A stretch of DNA of 64,000 nt from Flavisphingopyxis sp963800335. GTDB taxonomy: Bacteria; Pseudomonadota; Alphaproteobacteria; Sphingomonadales; Sphingomonadaceae. Of this stretch, positions 50,027 to 60,072 are shown piece after piece (positions within the stretch are counted from its first letter, which is position 1; each line of letters opens with the position of its first letter). Location: the NCBI GenBank assembly GCA_963800335.1, contig CAWDAN010000001.1, positions 496,001 through 560,000 of the forward strand. The letters are read 5' to 3'. The translations under genes were made by a program, and so were the position numbers. The notes under the pieces are model-generated. The model saw nothing but the letters and a program-made list of their open reading frames with translations. It was not told the origin of the DNA and searched no databases.

Positions 50027-50586
50027 TGAATAGAGCCATTCCCCTCGCGCTGGTTTTGACCGGCGGATTGGCCGTGTCGACGCCTGCGTTCGCGCAATCG
50101 ACGAGCGACACCAAGCAATTTGCAGTGATCGGCAACGTCCCGGCTCTTTGCTCCGGCGGCACGATAGACGGTGCAAATGCTACCTTTGACCTCGGCGTCC
50201 TGGTCGATACCAGCACCGGGTTCCTGCGGACCGACCTGTCGGCTCCCGCCAAGACGATCACAGGGTCGTTTTGTTCGATCCGCAGCACCATTCGCGTCGA
50301 TGCCACCCCGATTGCTGCTCAAACCTTCACTGCCGCACCACCTGCAGGATTTGCGCGGACGGTGGACTTTACCGCAACCGCATCGGGATGGACGACGACG
50401 CCCGCGCGCTATGCAACAGGTTCAGCGACGCATCCCGAAGCCACGCAGACCCGATCGACCGCGTTCACCGGCGATATCAGTGTCGCGCTCAGCCAATTTG
50501 CAACGAGTGGCGGAACCACCCTGCGCCTGGTCGCCGACCCCAGTTATGCGGGTACGGTCACGGTCACTCTGACGGCAGTGGATTGA
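50026..50586 (+). CDS. SCPU-domain pilin
   Basis: ATG at 50026 overlaps the previous TGA by one base; a GTG at 50023 is also possible. The 186-residue product has a signal peptide ending PAFAQ, mature start STSDTKQFAVIGNVPALCSG, a second cysteine in ITGSFCSIRSTIRVDATPI and the final strand LRLVADPSYAGTVTVTLTAV. Confidence 0.82.
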   Translation: MNRAIPLALVLTGGLAVSTPAFAQSTSDTKQFAVIGNVPALCSGGTIDGANATFDLGVLVDTSTGFLRTDLSAPAKTITGSFCSIRSTIRVDATPIAAQTFTAAPPAGFARTVDFTATASGWTTTPARYATGSATHPEATQTRSTAFTGDISVALSQFATSGGTTLRLVADPSYAGTVTVTLTAVD

Positions 50587-50590
50587 TCCA

Positions 50591-51187
50591 GTGCGCAATT
50601 CGGCACCCAAGCTCATTGTACTTATCGCCGGCCTTGTCGCAGCGAGCCCCGCGCTCGCGCAATCGACCACGGTAAGCCGAACAATGCCCGTCACCGGAAG
50701 CGCGCCGCAAATATGCGCGATGGAGCAGGCAACACTCGCTTCGGGTAGTCAGGACAATTTTCGGACTCTGTCAGGAAACCTGTTGCAGATCGATACGCTG
50801 GTCGATCCCCGGACACTCGCGACGAACGCCGCGAGCGCGCAGATCGAATTCGCCGCGGTGTGCAACTTTCCGCATCGGATCCGGCTTGAATCGGAGAACA
50901 ACGGATTGTGGCAGACCGACGGCAGCATGAACCAGCCGGCCGAAGGCTTTGCTTACGCGCTACCTTATCAAGCAGCGCTGACCTGGGGCGAAGTCAACGG
51001 CGTCCTGTCCGCCGATGCCAACGTCCGCCGCATTTCCGAACGCCGTTTCAACATCGACCAGGCAACCGCCGGCGCGATCGAACTGAGCATAACGATCGAG
51101 CCGGGCGCGTCTAACATCCGCGCCAACGCGCCGGTCCTGGCTGGCTATTACGGCGATACGTTACGCATATTCCTGGAGCCGCGCTGA
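50591..51187 (+). CDS. SCPU-domain pilin-like subunit
   Basis: A GTG at 50591 starts 198 residues with a signal peptide ending PALAQ. Mature start STTVSRTMPVTGSAPQICAM, second cysteine in IEFAAVCNFPHRIRLESENN, final part NAPVLAGYYGDTLRIFLEPR. It is longer between cysteines and has more charged residues than the previous four, like the CsuA/CsuB minor subunits. Its stop overlaps the next ATG (ATGA). Confidence 0.8.
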   Translation: MRNSAPKLIVLIAGLVAASPALAQSTTVSRTMPVTGSAPQICAMEQATLASGSQDNFRTLSGNLLQIDTLVDPRTLATNAASAQIEFAAVCNFPHRIRLESENNGLWQTDGSMNQPAEGFAYALPYQAALTWGEVNGVLSADANVRRISERRFNIDQATAGAIELSITIEPGASNIRANAPVLAGYYGDTLRIFLEPR

Positions 51188-51771
51188 TGCATAAGACACT
51201 CCTGCTAGGCCTTGGCGCGGCGGCAATCGCCGGCTTTCCCGCAAATGCGTCTGCACAGCAATTTAGCGAAGATAACCAGCGCCTCGAAATCGCCGGAATC
51301 GCACCTGCGGCCTGCGTTCTGAATGCGCCCGTCGCGACGAGCGGGACCAACACCGATTTCAATCCAGGCGGATCGAACAGCGGCGAGGTGCGCATTATCC
51401 AGTTGGTCGGAGCCTCCGACGCCGAACCGCTGCCGGCCTCGATCAACCTTTCGATTCCCGTGATCTGCAACGCATCGCACCGCATCGTGGTGCGAAGCCA
51501 GAATGGCGGATTGCTCCGCGATGGAGGCAATGTTGCCAGTCGTCAGGGCAGCGGAGGGTTCGGCGAGTTCCTGCCGTATCAATTATCGCTCGACTGGGCT
51601 GGACGCGAGCGCGACGCTTCGAGCGAGACGGCGCAGAACCTGGCGATCGATACCGCGCGGGGCGCGGCAGGTCAGGCGACATTGGTCGTGAACGTCCCCG
51701 GCGGTGGCGGCCCTCTTGTCGCGGGACGCTATTTCGATGCGATTATTGTCGAATTCGAGGCCGCCAACTGA
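51187..51771 (+). CDS. SCPU-domain pilin-like minor subunit
   Basis: 194 residues, signal peptide ending ASAQ, mature start QFSEDNQRLEIAGIAPAACV, second cysteine in LSIPVICNASHRIVVRSQNG, final strand LVAGRYFDAIIVEFEAAN. It pairs with the previous gene by sharing the NxSHRIxxxSxNGG-type block and by 4-base translational overlap. The chaperone gene follows by 29 bp. Confidence 0.8.
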   Translation: MHKTLLLGLGAAAIAGFPANASAQQFSEDNQRLEIAGIAPAACVLNAPVATSGTNTDFNPGGSNSGEVRIIQLVGASDAEPLPASINLSIPVICNASHRIVVRSQNGGLLRDGGNVASRQGSGGFGEFLPYQLSLDWAGRERDASSETAQNLAIDTARGAAGQATLVVNVPGGGGPLVAGRYFDAIIVEFEAAN

Positions 51772-51800
51772 GCGGAAGTCGTAGTCATCTGGGGGTTTGA

Positions 51801-52550
51801 ATGTTCAGAACGATAAAATTGGCCTGTATGGCAGCACTGGCATTAACCATGAATCCGACCCCTGCGGTCGCGATGACGGTGCAACCCGTGGTGATCAACC
51901 TGACCACCAGCGGGCGCGGCATGACGCAGGTGATCACGGTCGAAAACACCTTCGCGACCACGCTGCCCGTCGAGCTGCGAATCCAGGAACTGATCGTCAA
52001 CGAAGACGGCGTGACCCTGACCGGCAACGACCCCGGCGACTTGCTGGTTTTCCCGCCCCAAGCGCTCATCGAGCCCGGACAAACCCAGTCTTTTCGCGTC
52101 CAATATGTCGGCGATCCTGATCTGGCGGCGAGCAAGCATTACTACATCACCGTCGCGCAGTTGCCGGTCAAGCTACCCGAAGGCCAGTCGGCGATCCAGA
52201 TCCTGTACAATTTCCAGGTCCTGGTCAGCGTCGCGCCGACCGGCGCGAAACCCGATTTGTCGGTCAAGAGTGCCGAGGTAGGCCACAATGCCGACGGCAA
52301 GCCCATTCCGATCATCGTGCTGAATAACGCGTCGGCAGCGCATGGCTATCTGTCCGACGGTCGGCTTCGCATCATCCAGCGTGATGCGTCGGGGACCGAG
52401 GTTTTCCGCCAGTCTCTCTCTGGTCCCGAAGTCCAGCAAACCATCGGTTTCGGGCTCGTGGGAGCCAATCAGACGCGGCGCATCTCGGTGCCGATCGTCC
52501 TGCCACTCGATGGCGGAACGGTCGAAGCCAGTTATTCGCCGGAAAGGTGA
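51801..52550 (+). CDS. Pilus chaperone, PapD/CsuC-like
   Basis: 249 residues with signal peptide ending PAVA. It has two immunoglobulin-like domains; the first holds MTVQPVVINLTTSGRGMTQV and DLLVFPPQALIEPGQTQSFR with the YYITVAQLPVKLP motif (G1 strand), the second holds IPIIVLNNASAAHGYLSDGR. It lends a strand to unassembled pilins in the periplasm and delivers them to the usher. The stop overlaps the usher ribosome site; the usher starts 5 bp later. Confidence 0.9.
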   Translation: MFRTIKLACMAALALTMNPTPAVAMTVQPVVINLTTSGRGMTQVITVENTFATTLPVELRIQELIVNEDGVTLTGNDPGDLLVFPPQALIEPGQTQSFRVQYVGDPDLAASKHYYITVAQLPVKLPEGQSAIQILYNFQVLVSVAPTGAKPDLSVKSAEVGHNADGKPIPIIVLNNASAAHGYLSDGRLRIIQRDASGTEVFRQSLSGPEVQQTIGFGLVGANQTRRISVPIVLPLDGGTVEASYSPER

Positions 52551-52554
52551 TCCG

Positions 52555-55059
52555 ATGACCCGGACTCATTTTCGATCGGCTTTGTTGCTGGGGGTCGGCT
52601 CGGCCCTTTTGCCGACAGTCGCCTGGGGCGCAGACGAACCGCTCGAGATCCCCGAAACGGCTGCGCCGACCCAGAGCAATGCGGACACGGCTCAGATCGG
52701 TTCTCGGCTCAATACGACGGGACGCCCGATTATATTGACCGTTCCGGCCAAGGACGGTGCCAATTATCTCGGCGATATCGCACTCACGATCCAGGTGGAC
52801 GACACGCTCGAATTCCCGACGCAGCGTGCGCTGCAACTGCTGAGCCAGGTCCTCAGTCCCGATTATTATCTGACACTCGAAAAAAGTCTTGGCCTGCAGC
52901 CATCCCTGTCGCCCGACGATTTCGTGTCGTCGGGGATCAAGGTCAGCTACGATCCGAGAACGCTCGAACTCAGCTTCATCATTCCTGCCGAGCTGCGCAT
53001 ATCCCGCTCGGTGATCGTCAGTCCGCTCGATCGCGACCGCATCGGCAGCGTGATCGAGCCCGCCGGGTTCAGCGCCTATCTCAACATCCGGGCGACCGCC
53101 GACTATATCCATGCCGGCGGACCCACCGGATTCAACGAACCGCTGATGATCCTGGACGGTGCCGCACGACTGGGCGGCGTCGTCGCCGAATCCGAGGCGA
53201 TCTGGCAGCCCGGTGTCAGCGGAGTCGATTTCCAGCGGCTCGGTTCGCGCCTTGTATACGACGACCTCAAGAACCTGGTGCGCTGGACCGCGGGCGACCT
53301 CCAACCGCAGGCCCGCGGATTTCAGAATTCGCCGGATATTGCGGGCCTGTCGATCTTTCGTTCGTACAGCGTCCTGCAACCGCAACAGATCATCCGACCG
53401 CGCGGCGATCGCAGCTTCCGGCTCGACCGGCCGTCGACGATCGAGGTCGAGATTAACGGCCAGATCATCCGCCGGCTCGAGCTCGCGCCTGGCAACTACA
53501 ACCTGCGCGATTTTCCGTTCGCCCAGGGAGCGAACAACATTCGCCTGTCGGTGCTCGATGACAGCGGACGGACCGAAGTGCTCAATTTCAGTCTGTTTCT
53601 CGACCAGACGCAGCTGGCCAAGGGTCTGAGCGAATTCGGCCTCTATGCCGGCGTCAAAGCGCCGCTCGGGCTGCGCGGGCCGCATTATACCGACGATTAT
53701 ATCGCCAGCGGATTCTATCGTCGCGGGATCAGCGATTTCCTGACGGTCGGCGTCAATGCCCAGATCGACAAGAACTCGCGCCTGATTGGCACAGAGGCGG
53801 TCGTCGCGACGTCGGTCGGCACTTTCGCTACCAATCTCGCGCTGTCCGATATCGATTCCTATGGCAGCGGCTATGCCGGCACATTGACATTCCAGCGCCT
53901 GATCCAGCGCGCCAACGGACAGGCAGATACGCTCAACCTGTTCGCCGAAACGCGCAGCGCCAAATTCGGGCCGGTCAGCAGCTTCTATGTTTCCAATCCG
54001 TACGATTTCGAAGTCGGCGGCGGCTATTCCCACGCATTCACCGACCAGTTCTATGCCGGTTTCGACGCACGCTATTCGCATGGGCGCGGCGCCGAAGTCG
54101 ACCTTCACAGCTATCGATTGAGCGGCGGCTTTCGCATTTCGCCGACGGCTAACCTGACCGGCGATGTCCGCTATGAGAAGGATACCCGTGGATCACGCAT
54201 CGGGGCATTCGCGTCGCTGACGATCCGCTTCGGCCGCTATACGACCGCGCGCGCCGATTACGACACGCGCGACAATCGCGCCCGCCTCTCGTTCCAGACG
54301 CTTCATGGCCAGGGGGTCGGTTCGTACAACATCACCGCCGATATCGATCGGTCGGACAACAGTTCCGGGTTCAATTTCAATGGCAATTACATCGCCAACC
54401 GGGCCGAACTCGGACTCAGCCATTTTGGCTCCTTCACCGACGACTTCGGTCGGCGCACCAGCGAACGGACGAGCTTGCGCGTAGGCACTTCGCTGGCCTT
54501 CGCCGACGGCGCGTTTTCGGTCGGCCGGCCGATTTACGACAGCTTTGCGATCGTCTCACCGCATCGCAAGCTGGACGGGACCGACGTGCTGCTTGATCCA
54601 ACCCCCTATGGCTATACCGCCAACAGCGGAACATTGGGCGCAGCTACGCATCCCAGCCTGAGCTCCTATGCCGACCGAACGATTACAGTCGATGCCCCCG
54701 ACGCCAAGGCAGGCACCGACCTAGGCCAAGGGTCTTTCCACCTCTTCCCGCCTTATCGCAGCGGCTATCGCCTTGTCGTGGGATCCGAATACGGGGTCAC
54801 CGCAGTTGGCACGATGGTCGATGTCGATGGCGAGGTCGTCTCGCTGGTCACCGGCACCGCGACCGAGCTGGCCCATCCCGAACTACCGCCGGTGACGATC
54901 TTTACCAACCGCCAGGGGCGCTTCGGGGCGACAGGCCTGGCACCGGGCAAATGGCGGATCGAGATGCTCGACTCCAAGCAATCGGTGTTCGAGATCGAGA
55001 TCCCCGACAATGGCGAAAACATCGTCCGTTTCGACCAGATTTCGCCAGTAAGGAATTGA
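52555..55059 (+). CDS. Pilus usher, archaic (CsuD-like) outer membrane type
   Basis: The start at 52555 gives MTRTHFRSALLLGVGSALLP with a signal peptide ending AWGA. The 834-residue protein has the N-terminal chaperone-binding domain with LTIQVDDTLEFPTQRALQLL, the 24-strand barrel with a plug, marked by RPSTIEVEINGQIIRRLELA and GNYNLRDFPFAQGANNIRL, and a C-terminal domain with TIFTNRQGRFGATGLAPGKW. It forms the pore where the pilus grows. Intact, which contrasts with the many broken genes of similar length elsewhere in the window. Confidence 0.92.
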   Translation: MTRTHFRSALLLGVGSALLPTVAWGADEPLEIPETAAPTQSNADTAQIGSRLNTTGRPIILTVPAKDGANYLGDIALTIQVDDTLEFPTQRALQLLSQVLSPDYYLTLEKSLGLQPSLSPDDFVSSGIKVSYDPRTLELSFIIPAELRISRSVIVSPLDRDRIGSVIEPAGFSAYLNIRATADYIHAGGPTGFNEPLMILDGAARLGGVVAESEAIWQPGVSGVDFQRLGSRLVYDDLKNLVRWTAGDLQPQARGFQNSPDIAGLSIFRSYSVLQPQQIIRPRGDRSFRLDRPSTIEVEINGQIIRRLELAPGNYNLRDFPFAQGANNIRLSVLDDSGRTEVLNFSLFLDQTQLAKGLSEFGLYAGVKAPLGLRGPHYTDDYIASGFYRRGISDFLTVGVNAQIDKNSRLIGTEAVVATSVGTFATNLALSDIDSYGSGYAGTLTFQRLIQRANGQADTLNLFAETRSAKFGPVSSFYVSNPYDFEVGGGYSHAFTDQFYAGFDARYSHGRGAEVDLHSYRLSGGFRISPTANLTGDVRYEKDTRGSRIGAFASLTIRFGRYTTARADYDTRDNRARLSFQTLHGQGVGSYNITADIDRSDNSSGFNFNGNYIANRAELGLSHFGSFTDDFGRRTSERTSLRVGTSLAFADGAFSVGRPIYDSFAIVSPHRKLDGTDVLLDPTPYGYTANSGTLGAATHPSLSSYADRTITVDAPDAKAGTDLGQGSFHLFPPYRSGYRLVVGSEYGVTAVGTMVDVDGEVVSLVTGTATELAHPELPPVTIFTNRQGRFGATGLAPGKWRIEMLDSKQSVFEIEIPDNGENIVRFDQISPVRN

Positions 55060-55061
55060 CG

Positions 55062-56124
55062 ATGAAGACGATATCCCTCGTATTACGTTCGGCCGCAGCG
55101 TTGCTCGCCACAGTCGCAGCGACGAGCGCCGCGCAGGCCGCCACGTGTGGTATTAGCGGCAACGCCACCGCATCGCCGGTGCTTTACGATCCGTTTAATC
55201 CGGCGGGCTTGCCGCAAACGAACGTCCAGTTGAACCTTACGCGTATCAATGGTGCTGGCGGCCAGAAAACCGACATCGTCAGTTTCTATCTCAAATCGAA
55301 CAATTCGGCGGCCGATGGCACGTCGATCATTCCTGTTTCGGTCACCGGCGACGTCAACACTGCGGGCACCGGGCTTGAGATTTTCTATAACTACGCGGCA
55401 ACACCACCCACGGTTGCGCCGACCTCGGTCAATCCTACTGGCGCCAACCGCTTCCTCAAGATCGAGTTTACCGGCAACAATGCGGCGTCGGACACTGCGG
55501 TGGTCAATTTCAATATTACCCTGCCGGCCAATCTCGATCTGACTGCTACGACAAACCTGCCATTCGATGCGATATTCGCATGCAGCACCACGGGTGGACG
55601 GACCGCCCACGCAGCAGACCGGCCAGATCAGCAACGCGGTCCAGTTCCCGGTCACCGTCCTAAGCGCCTTGCAAGCGAGCTATGCCGGCACGGCGCTCGA
55701 TTTCGGGGAAGTCGGCGACAAGACGACGACGCAGGTGCTGGCGACGCCGGCAAGCTATACGACGCCCAGTATCAACCGTGTCAGCGTCCGCAGTTCGGGC
55801 CCCTATTCGGTCACGCTGTCGTCGCAAAATGCCTATCGGTTGACCTATCCGGGCGGCAATCTCGCGATGCCGAACCAGGTCCTCAACTACAAGCTCGCGT
55901 TCCTTGGACAAACGCGAGACAACGCCAGCCCGACCTTCAGTTCGGTCACCTGCCTGCGCGCCGGCGTACCGGCAAGCGAAGCCGATTTGTTGCCGGTCGT
56001 AGCCACACTCCTGGAAGGCGGCTTCGGCAAATTGGTTTCGGCCAACTATGCCGACACGCTCACAGTGACAATCGCCCCGCTATTGTCGGGTGCCCCATCG
56101 CAACAAAACTGTCCTGCCCTATAG
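55062..56124 (+). CDS. Two-domain SCPU tip protein (CsuE-like), one frameshift
   Basis: Starts 2 bp after the usher stop. Signal peptide ends AQA; the first domain (about residues 28-180) reads TCGISGNATASPVLYDPFNP and SVTGDVNTAGTGLEIFYNYA. The frame slips near 55600; the second domain reads ISNAVQFPVTVLSALQASYA, GTALDFGEVGDKTTTQVLAT, SFGKLVSANYADTL-type GGFGKLVSANYADTLTVTIA and ends QQNCPAL at 56124. Two SCPU domains in one chain and position after the usher match the tip adhesin of Csu pili. Corrected length is about 353 residues. Its stop overlaps the end of the convergent orphan subunit gene. Confidence 0.83.
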
Positions 56125-56544
56125 CGGGTCGATCCGGAACGAAATCGTGCCGCTTTCGACGCCTTCGGGAAGATCGAGAACGATGTCACGCGTCGCGATG
56201 GCAGCATGGGTTGACTCGACGATCTGAGTCGAACCGGCAGCATCGAGACCAATTTCGCGACCATCGACAATGATTTTCGCCGACGCGAGCGATGGCGAAT
56301 AATCGGCATGGATCGCATAGCCGTTCGGGCTGTTGCAGAACTCCTTGAGCGAGCCGAGGCTGACCTGACCCTGTTCGGGAGCGACCATCGAAGCGCCAAC
56401 CGACGCTCGGCAAATCACCGGAACAAATCCGCTGATGCCCAGGGTGAAGGTGCTCGATGCAATTTCGACATTGGGGACATTGCCGGTTGCCGGCGCTGAC
56501 AGCATGGTCAATGCTGCCAATCCCAGATAAATAGATTTGTTCAT
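56119..56544 (-). CDS. Orphan short pilin-like exported protein
   Basis: On the opposite strand, converging on the tip gene with 6 bases of overlap. 141 residues with a signal peptide (MNKSIYLGLAALTMLSAPAT), then NVEIASSTFTLGISGFVPVI with CR, LGSLKEFCNSPNGYAIHADY with a second cysteine, and closing strands IVLDLPEGVESGTISFRIDP. The C-P-N-G-Y-x-I-x-x-x-Y pattern is like the SCPU/pilin fold. It could be a regulatory or terminating subunit. The leader holds GTTAGTTAA, complement of TTAACTAAC that also occurs in the operon leader at 47095-47103. Confidence 0.65.
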   Translation of the reverse strand: MNKSIYLGLAALTMLSAPATGNVPNVEIASSTFTLGISGFVPVICRASVGASMVAPEQGQVSLGSLKEFCNSPNGYAIHADYSPSLASAKIIVDGREIGLDAAGSTQIVESTHAAIATRDIVLDLPEGVESGTISFRIDPL

Positions 56545-56904
56545 GCTCAGTCTCCAAAGAGGAGATCGGGCAATAGGCCATGGGCTTTGAAGATATGGTG
56601 GACGGCGTTAGTTAATCGGCGGTTATCCTTAAGATCGATTGCGATTGAATTTGGATTAATTGCACTTCTGACTCGATGGGCAATCCTCCTGGATGGGCCA
56701 AGCAGCTTAGTTTTTTACCAAATTGCGATTGAAAGCTGACGGCGCGACGACGGGAATTGCAATCCGACGACCTGCCCCGCATCGGCACGCAAATTTGACT
56801 GTTTAGTGTGTTGACAATAATTGCGTTTATAATTCAGGATGAGGCATAGAGCCCCGCCGAAAAATTCCCCTTTTTAGAATGGTTTAAGGAAGCGTGATCA
56901 AGCC
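56545..56904. other. AT-rich intergenic spacer with promoters
   Basis: 360 bp without a gene. It should hold the divergent promoters of the orphan pilin and of the PilZ-XRE gene. Composition is clearly lower in GC than average. The last part (56790-56870) has TTGACAATAATTGCGTTTATAATTC, a good -35/-10 pair (TTGACA, TATAAT) for the PilZ-XRE gene, with 17 bases between the two boxes. Confidence 0.6.
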
Positions 56905-57615
56905 ATGCCGATAAATGCTGCGATTGTGCGAGAGGATGCGGAAACTGGACAGCGACGTGACGAGAGAATCCAGGTCTTGTTTGAACTGCCGGGGTCGGGT
57001 GCGCCAGAGGACGGCATAAGGGCTATCGTCCACAATCTCTCTGTTTCAGGCCTGTTGCTGGAAACCGAATTTGCATTGGTCCTCGGACAAACATTCCGGG
57101 TCACCTTGCCCGAAGCGGGCAATGTCTCAGCGACGGTCGTTTGGCAGAGTGAGGCGTACGTCGGATGCAGCTTCGATCGGCCCCTGACAGCCGCTGAATT
57201 AGCAGCCGTACAATTGCATTTTCCCCCGCCTGAAAAAGATGAGGCCGAACCCGAAACGCGCGCGGATCAGGTGTCCGAGACGTTGGCGGACAATTTGCAG
57301 AGGCTTAGAGAAGAACGCGGCCTAAGCCGCGCACAGCTTGCGGGATTCTCGGGATTGAGCACGCCGTCGATTTGGGCGTGGGAAAATGGTCGGACAGTTC
57401 CGCGCAAAAAAAGTCGGCTTGCTTTGGCGACCGCGCTTGGCGTCTCGGAAAGCGAACTAGCCGAGGGCGGAGGCCCCCGACTGGACCATATAAAAGCGCC
57501 GCGGGATGGACTTGAGGAAAGCGACCTCCGGAAATCCGTGGAGACCAGCAAGGAGCGAATCGCTAAGGTGGCGGGCGTCTCGGCTTCGAACATAAAAATT
57601 CACATCGAATATTAA
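56905..57615 (+). CDS. PilZ-XRE HTH fusion regulator
   Basis: 236 residues. The N-terminal 105 residues look like a PilZ domain: ETGQRRDERIQVLFELPGSG (with the RR/R c-di-GMP-type residues), IVHNLSVSGLLLETEFALVL and VSATVVWQSEAYVGCSFDRP. After a short acidic linker the second half is an XRE/Cro HTH: LADNLQRLREERGLSRAQLA, GFSGLSTPSIWAWENGRTVP and RKKSRLALATALGVSESELA. The tail ends VSASNIKIHIEY. A strong sigma-70-like promoter lies about 65 bp upstream. It stands next to the pilus locus on the same strand, so control of pilus genes by cyclic di-GMP is an attractive inference. Confidence 0.82.
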   Translation: MPINAAIVREDAETGQRRDERIQVLFELPGSGAPEDGIRAIVHNLSVSGLLLETEFALVLGQTFRVTLPEAGNVSATVVWQSEAYVGCSFDRPLTAAELAAVQLHFPPPEKDEAEPETRADQVSETLADNLQRLREERGLSRAQLAGFSGLSTPSIWAWENGRTVPRKKSRLALATALGVSESELAEGGGPRLDHIKAPRDGLEESDLRKSVETSKERIAKVAGVSASNIKIHIEY

Positions 57616-57871
57616 GGGCGTTCCTGTGCGTCCGATCCGATGTCGGAGATAGGCCTCCTCGAATTAAGAGATCACCGGCCGCTGCGACGGTTCTTTAGCG
57701 AGTCGGCCTGCCGTTTTGGAGCTGAAGGAGCCTGACCAGTTTTAAACGGTCTGAGGCCGAAAGGAGACACAGGCTTCGGGTTTGTTGAAACTTTTCAGCC
57801 GCCATCCGAAAATCCATCCTTTGACGCTTTCAGGCAGTCCGATCCGTCGAGCGTCGGCAATGTCCCGGCAA

Positions 57872-60020
57872 CTAGAGACTGATTCGCGCGCTGATGCGGA
57901 TATCGCGACCGGCGAGCGGTGCGAAGTCCTTGAGAAACGAAGAATGGCGTCGCGCATCGACGTCGAAGATGTTGTTAGCCGACAGTGCCAGCGTAACCGG
58001 CCGGTCGGTACCCCATGGACGCCAATTGGCCTCTATATTGGTCAGCGTATAGCCTGCGGTCGGGGTCTCGAAATCGGCGATGCGGGTCTGCTTGTCGACC
58101 CATTCGACCTCGCCGCGCAGGTCGAATCTGGGCGCGTTGAAGGCAATGCCGCCGAGCAAGCGTAGCGGCGGGATGCGCGGCGCGGTGCCGACGCCGTCGA
58201 TCGGATTGCGGACGAGGTCGGCAAGCCCGTCGAGCGATACGCGGCTGTCGCCGAAGCGCGCCACGACCGCCGATGCCTGCGCCTCGAAGCCGTAAAGCCG
58301 GGCGTTGCCTTGCGTGTTGTTAAAGACCGGCAGGCCGTCGATCACCGCGCCGGTTTGCGCGTCGTAGACGAAGTTCGAAAACCAGGTGTGATAGGCCGAC
58401 AATTCGAAATGGTAATCGTCGGTGCCGCCGCGCAGCAGCGCCTCGATCCCCCAGCTTTTTTCGACCTTCAGGCCGGGATCGCCGATTTCATATGTCTGGG
58501 TGCCGGCGTGCGGCCCGTTGGCGAACAGTTCTTCGGCTGCCGGCGCGCGTTCGTCGCGCGACAGGTTGAGGCCGATCCGCCAGTCGGGCGTGACGGCGTA
58601 GGATGCGCCGAGCGAGGCCGACAGCGTATCGAAACGCCTCGTGCCGTCGAAGAACTGCGGTTGCGTCGCGGTCGGCTGCGAAGCGAGGCTGACATGTTCA
58701 AAGCGCGCGCCGGCTTCGAGCTTGACCGGATCGAGGTCGAGCTGCTGGACGCTGAACAGGCTGACATTGGCGGTGGTATTGGCGGGCAGGAAGGCCTCGT
58801 CGCCGACGACGTTGAAATCGCGCAGGTTGAAGGCCGCTCCGCTGGTCCCGGTCCAGCCGCCGCGCAGCGCCTGGACGAGTTCGATCCGCCCTTCCATGCC
58901 CTTGTTATAGAAGGTCGTGCCGACCGCGCCGTCTTGTTCAAGCTCGCTGTGGCGATAATCGGCATAGGCATAGCGCATCGCTGATCCGGTCGATCAGTGC
59001 GCCGCCCGCGTCGATTTCGGCGCGCGCGTCGATCCGGTCCTGGGCAAGCGCGAGGCGCGGCGCCTCCTGGTCCTGGCCCGGGCGCGTCGCATAGCGCACC
59101 GGGACGCCATAAAGGCTGTCGTAATGGCTGTAGGCGAGGCCGAAATTGCCGCCGTCGCCGATATAGGCGGCGCTCATTGCCGCGGTCCAGGTCTCGCTCG
59201 CGGTATTGGGCAGGCGACCCTTGATGGCGGCGTTGGCGGCGAAATCGATCGCATCGGGATCGGCCGGATCGGGCGGGCCGAGCAGCGCAGCGGTGGCGAG
59301 CGCCTCGCGCCGGGCTTCGGGCGAGAGTGCATAGCCGCCGATGCGGATGTCGCCGGTCTTGAGATAGCTGCCGTCAGCATGGACGACGATGCGGTCGCTG
59401 AGGGGCACGTCCGCGGCAGCCGCGATCGAGCGCTCGTCGGCCGCGCTGCCATAGGATGCCAGCGCATCGAAATGGATCGGCTCGTCGGGGACGCGCCGGG
59501 GAATGCGTTTCGACACGACGTTGACGATCCCGCCGATCGCCGCCGAACCGTAAAGCAAGGATTGCGGACCGCGCAGGATCTCGACTCGCTCGGCGAGCAG
59601 CGGGTCGACGACGACGGCATGGTCGACCGAAGTGTTCGACACGTCGATCGCGCCGATTCCGTCGGTCAGGACGCGGACGCGCTCACCCTGCAGGCCGCGC
59701 AGGATCGGGCGCGAGGCGCTGGGGCCGAACGAGGTTGCCGAGACGCCGGGCGAATGGGCAAGCGTCTCGCCAAGCGACGGGCGGATCGCCTGGGTCAGCT
59801 CGGCCTTGTCGAGCTGATCGACGCCCGACAGAAAATCGGGTCGCGCGCCGGCCTTGCCGACGACGACGATGGCCGGGCCGTCGTCATGATAGTCGCCCTC
59901 GACAGCAGGCGCGTCGCCGGGTGCCTGTGCAGCGGCACCCTCGGTTTGCGCCAAGACAGCGGTGGGAAGCGACAGGGCAATGGCGAGGGCAAGAGTCGAA
60001 CTCAGCGGCTTGGCGTACAT
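57872..60020 (-). CDS. TonB-dependent receptor, ZnuD-like (one frameshift)
   Basis: Signal peptide ends AVLAQ after MYAKPLSSTLALAIALSLPT. The plug has the motif SFGPSASRPILRGLQGERVR, VLTDGIGAIDVSNTSVDHAV and ERVEILRGPQSLLYGSAAIG, the hallmark of ZnuD-type zinc receptors. The frame slips near 58985, after LIDRISD, and the barrel continues MRYAYADYRHSELEQDGAVG with SLGASYAVTPDWRIGLNLSR to the C-terminal DIRISARISL with final Leu. Corrected length is about 715 residues. A probable Zur site lies at 60073-60086, ahead of the start. It imports zinc or a zinc complex across the outer membrane. Confidence 0.87.
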
Positions 60021-60072
60021 GGATGTCTTTCGGAAAAGATATTGGACGAACGCGCACTAGGCGGAAAAAACG

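Noticed and set aside
52372..54108. A 578-codon minus-strand open frame opposite the usher gene
   Set aside because: Low-complexity antisense translation; the usher reading is clear.
57742..57957. A 71-codon minus-strand frame downstream of the TonB receptor
   Set aside because: It overlaps the receptor end in another frame and has no recognisable domain.
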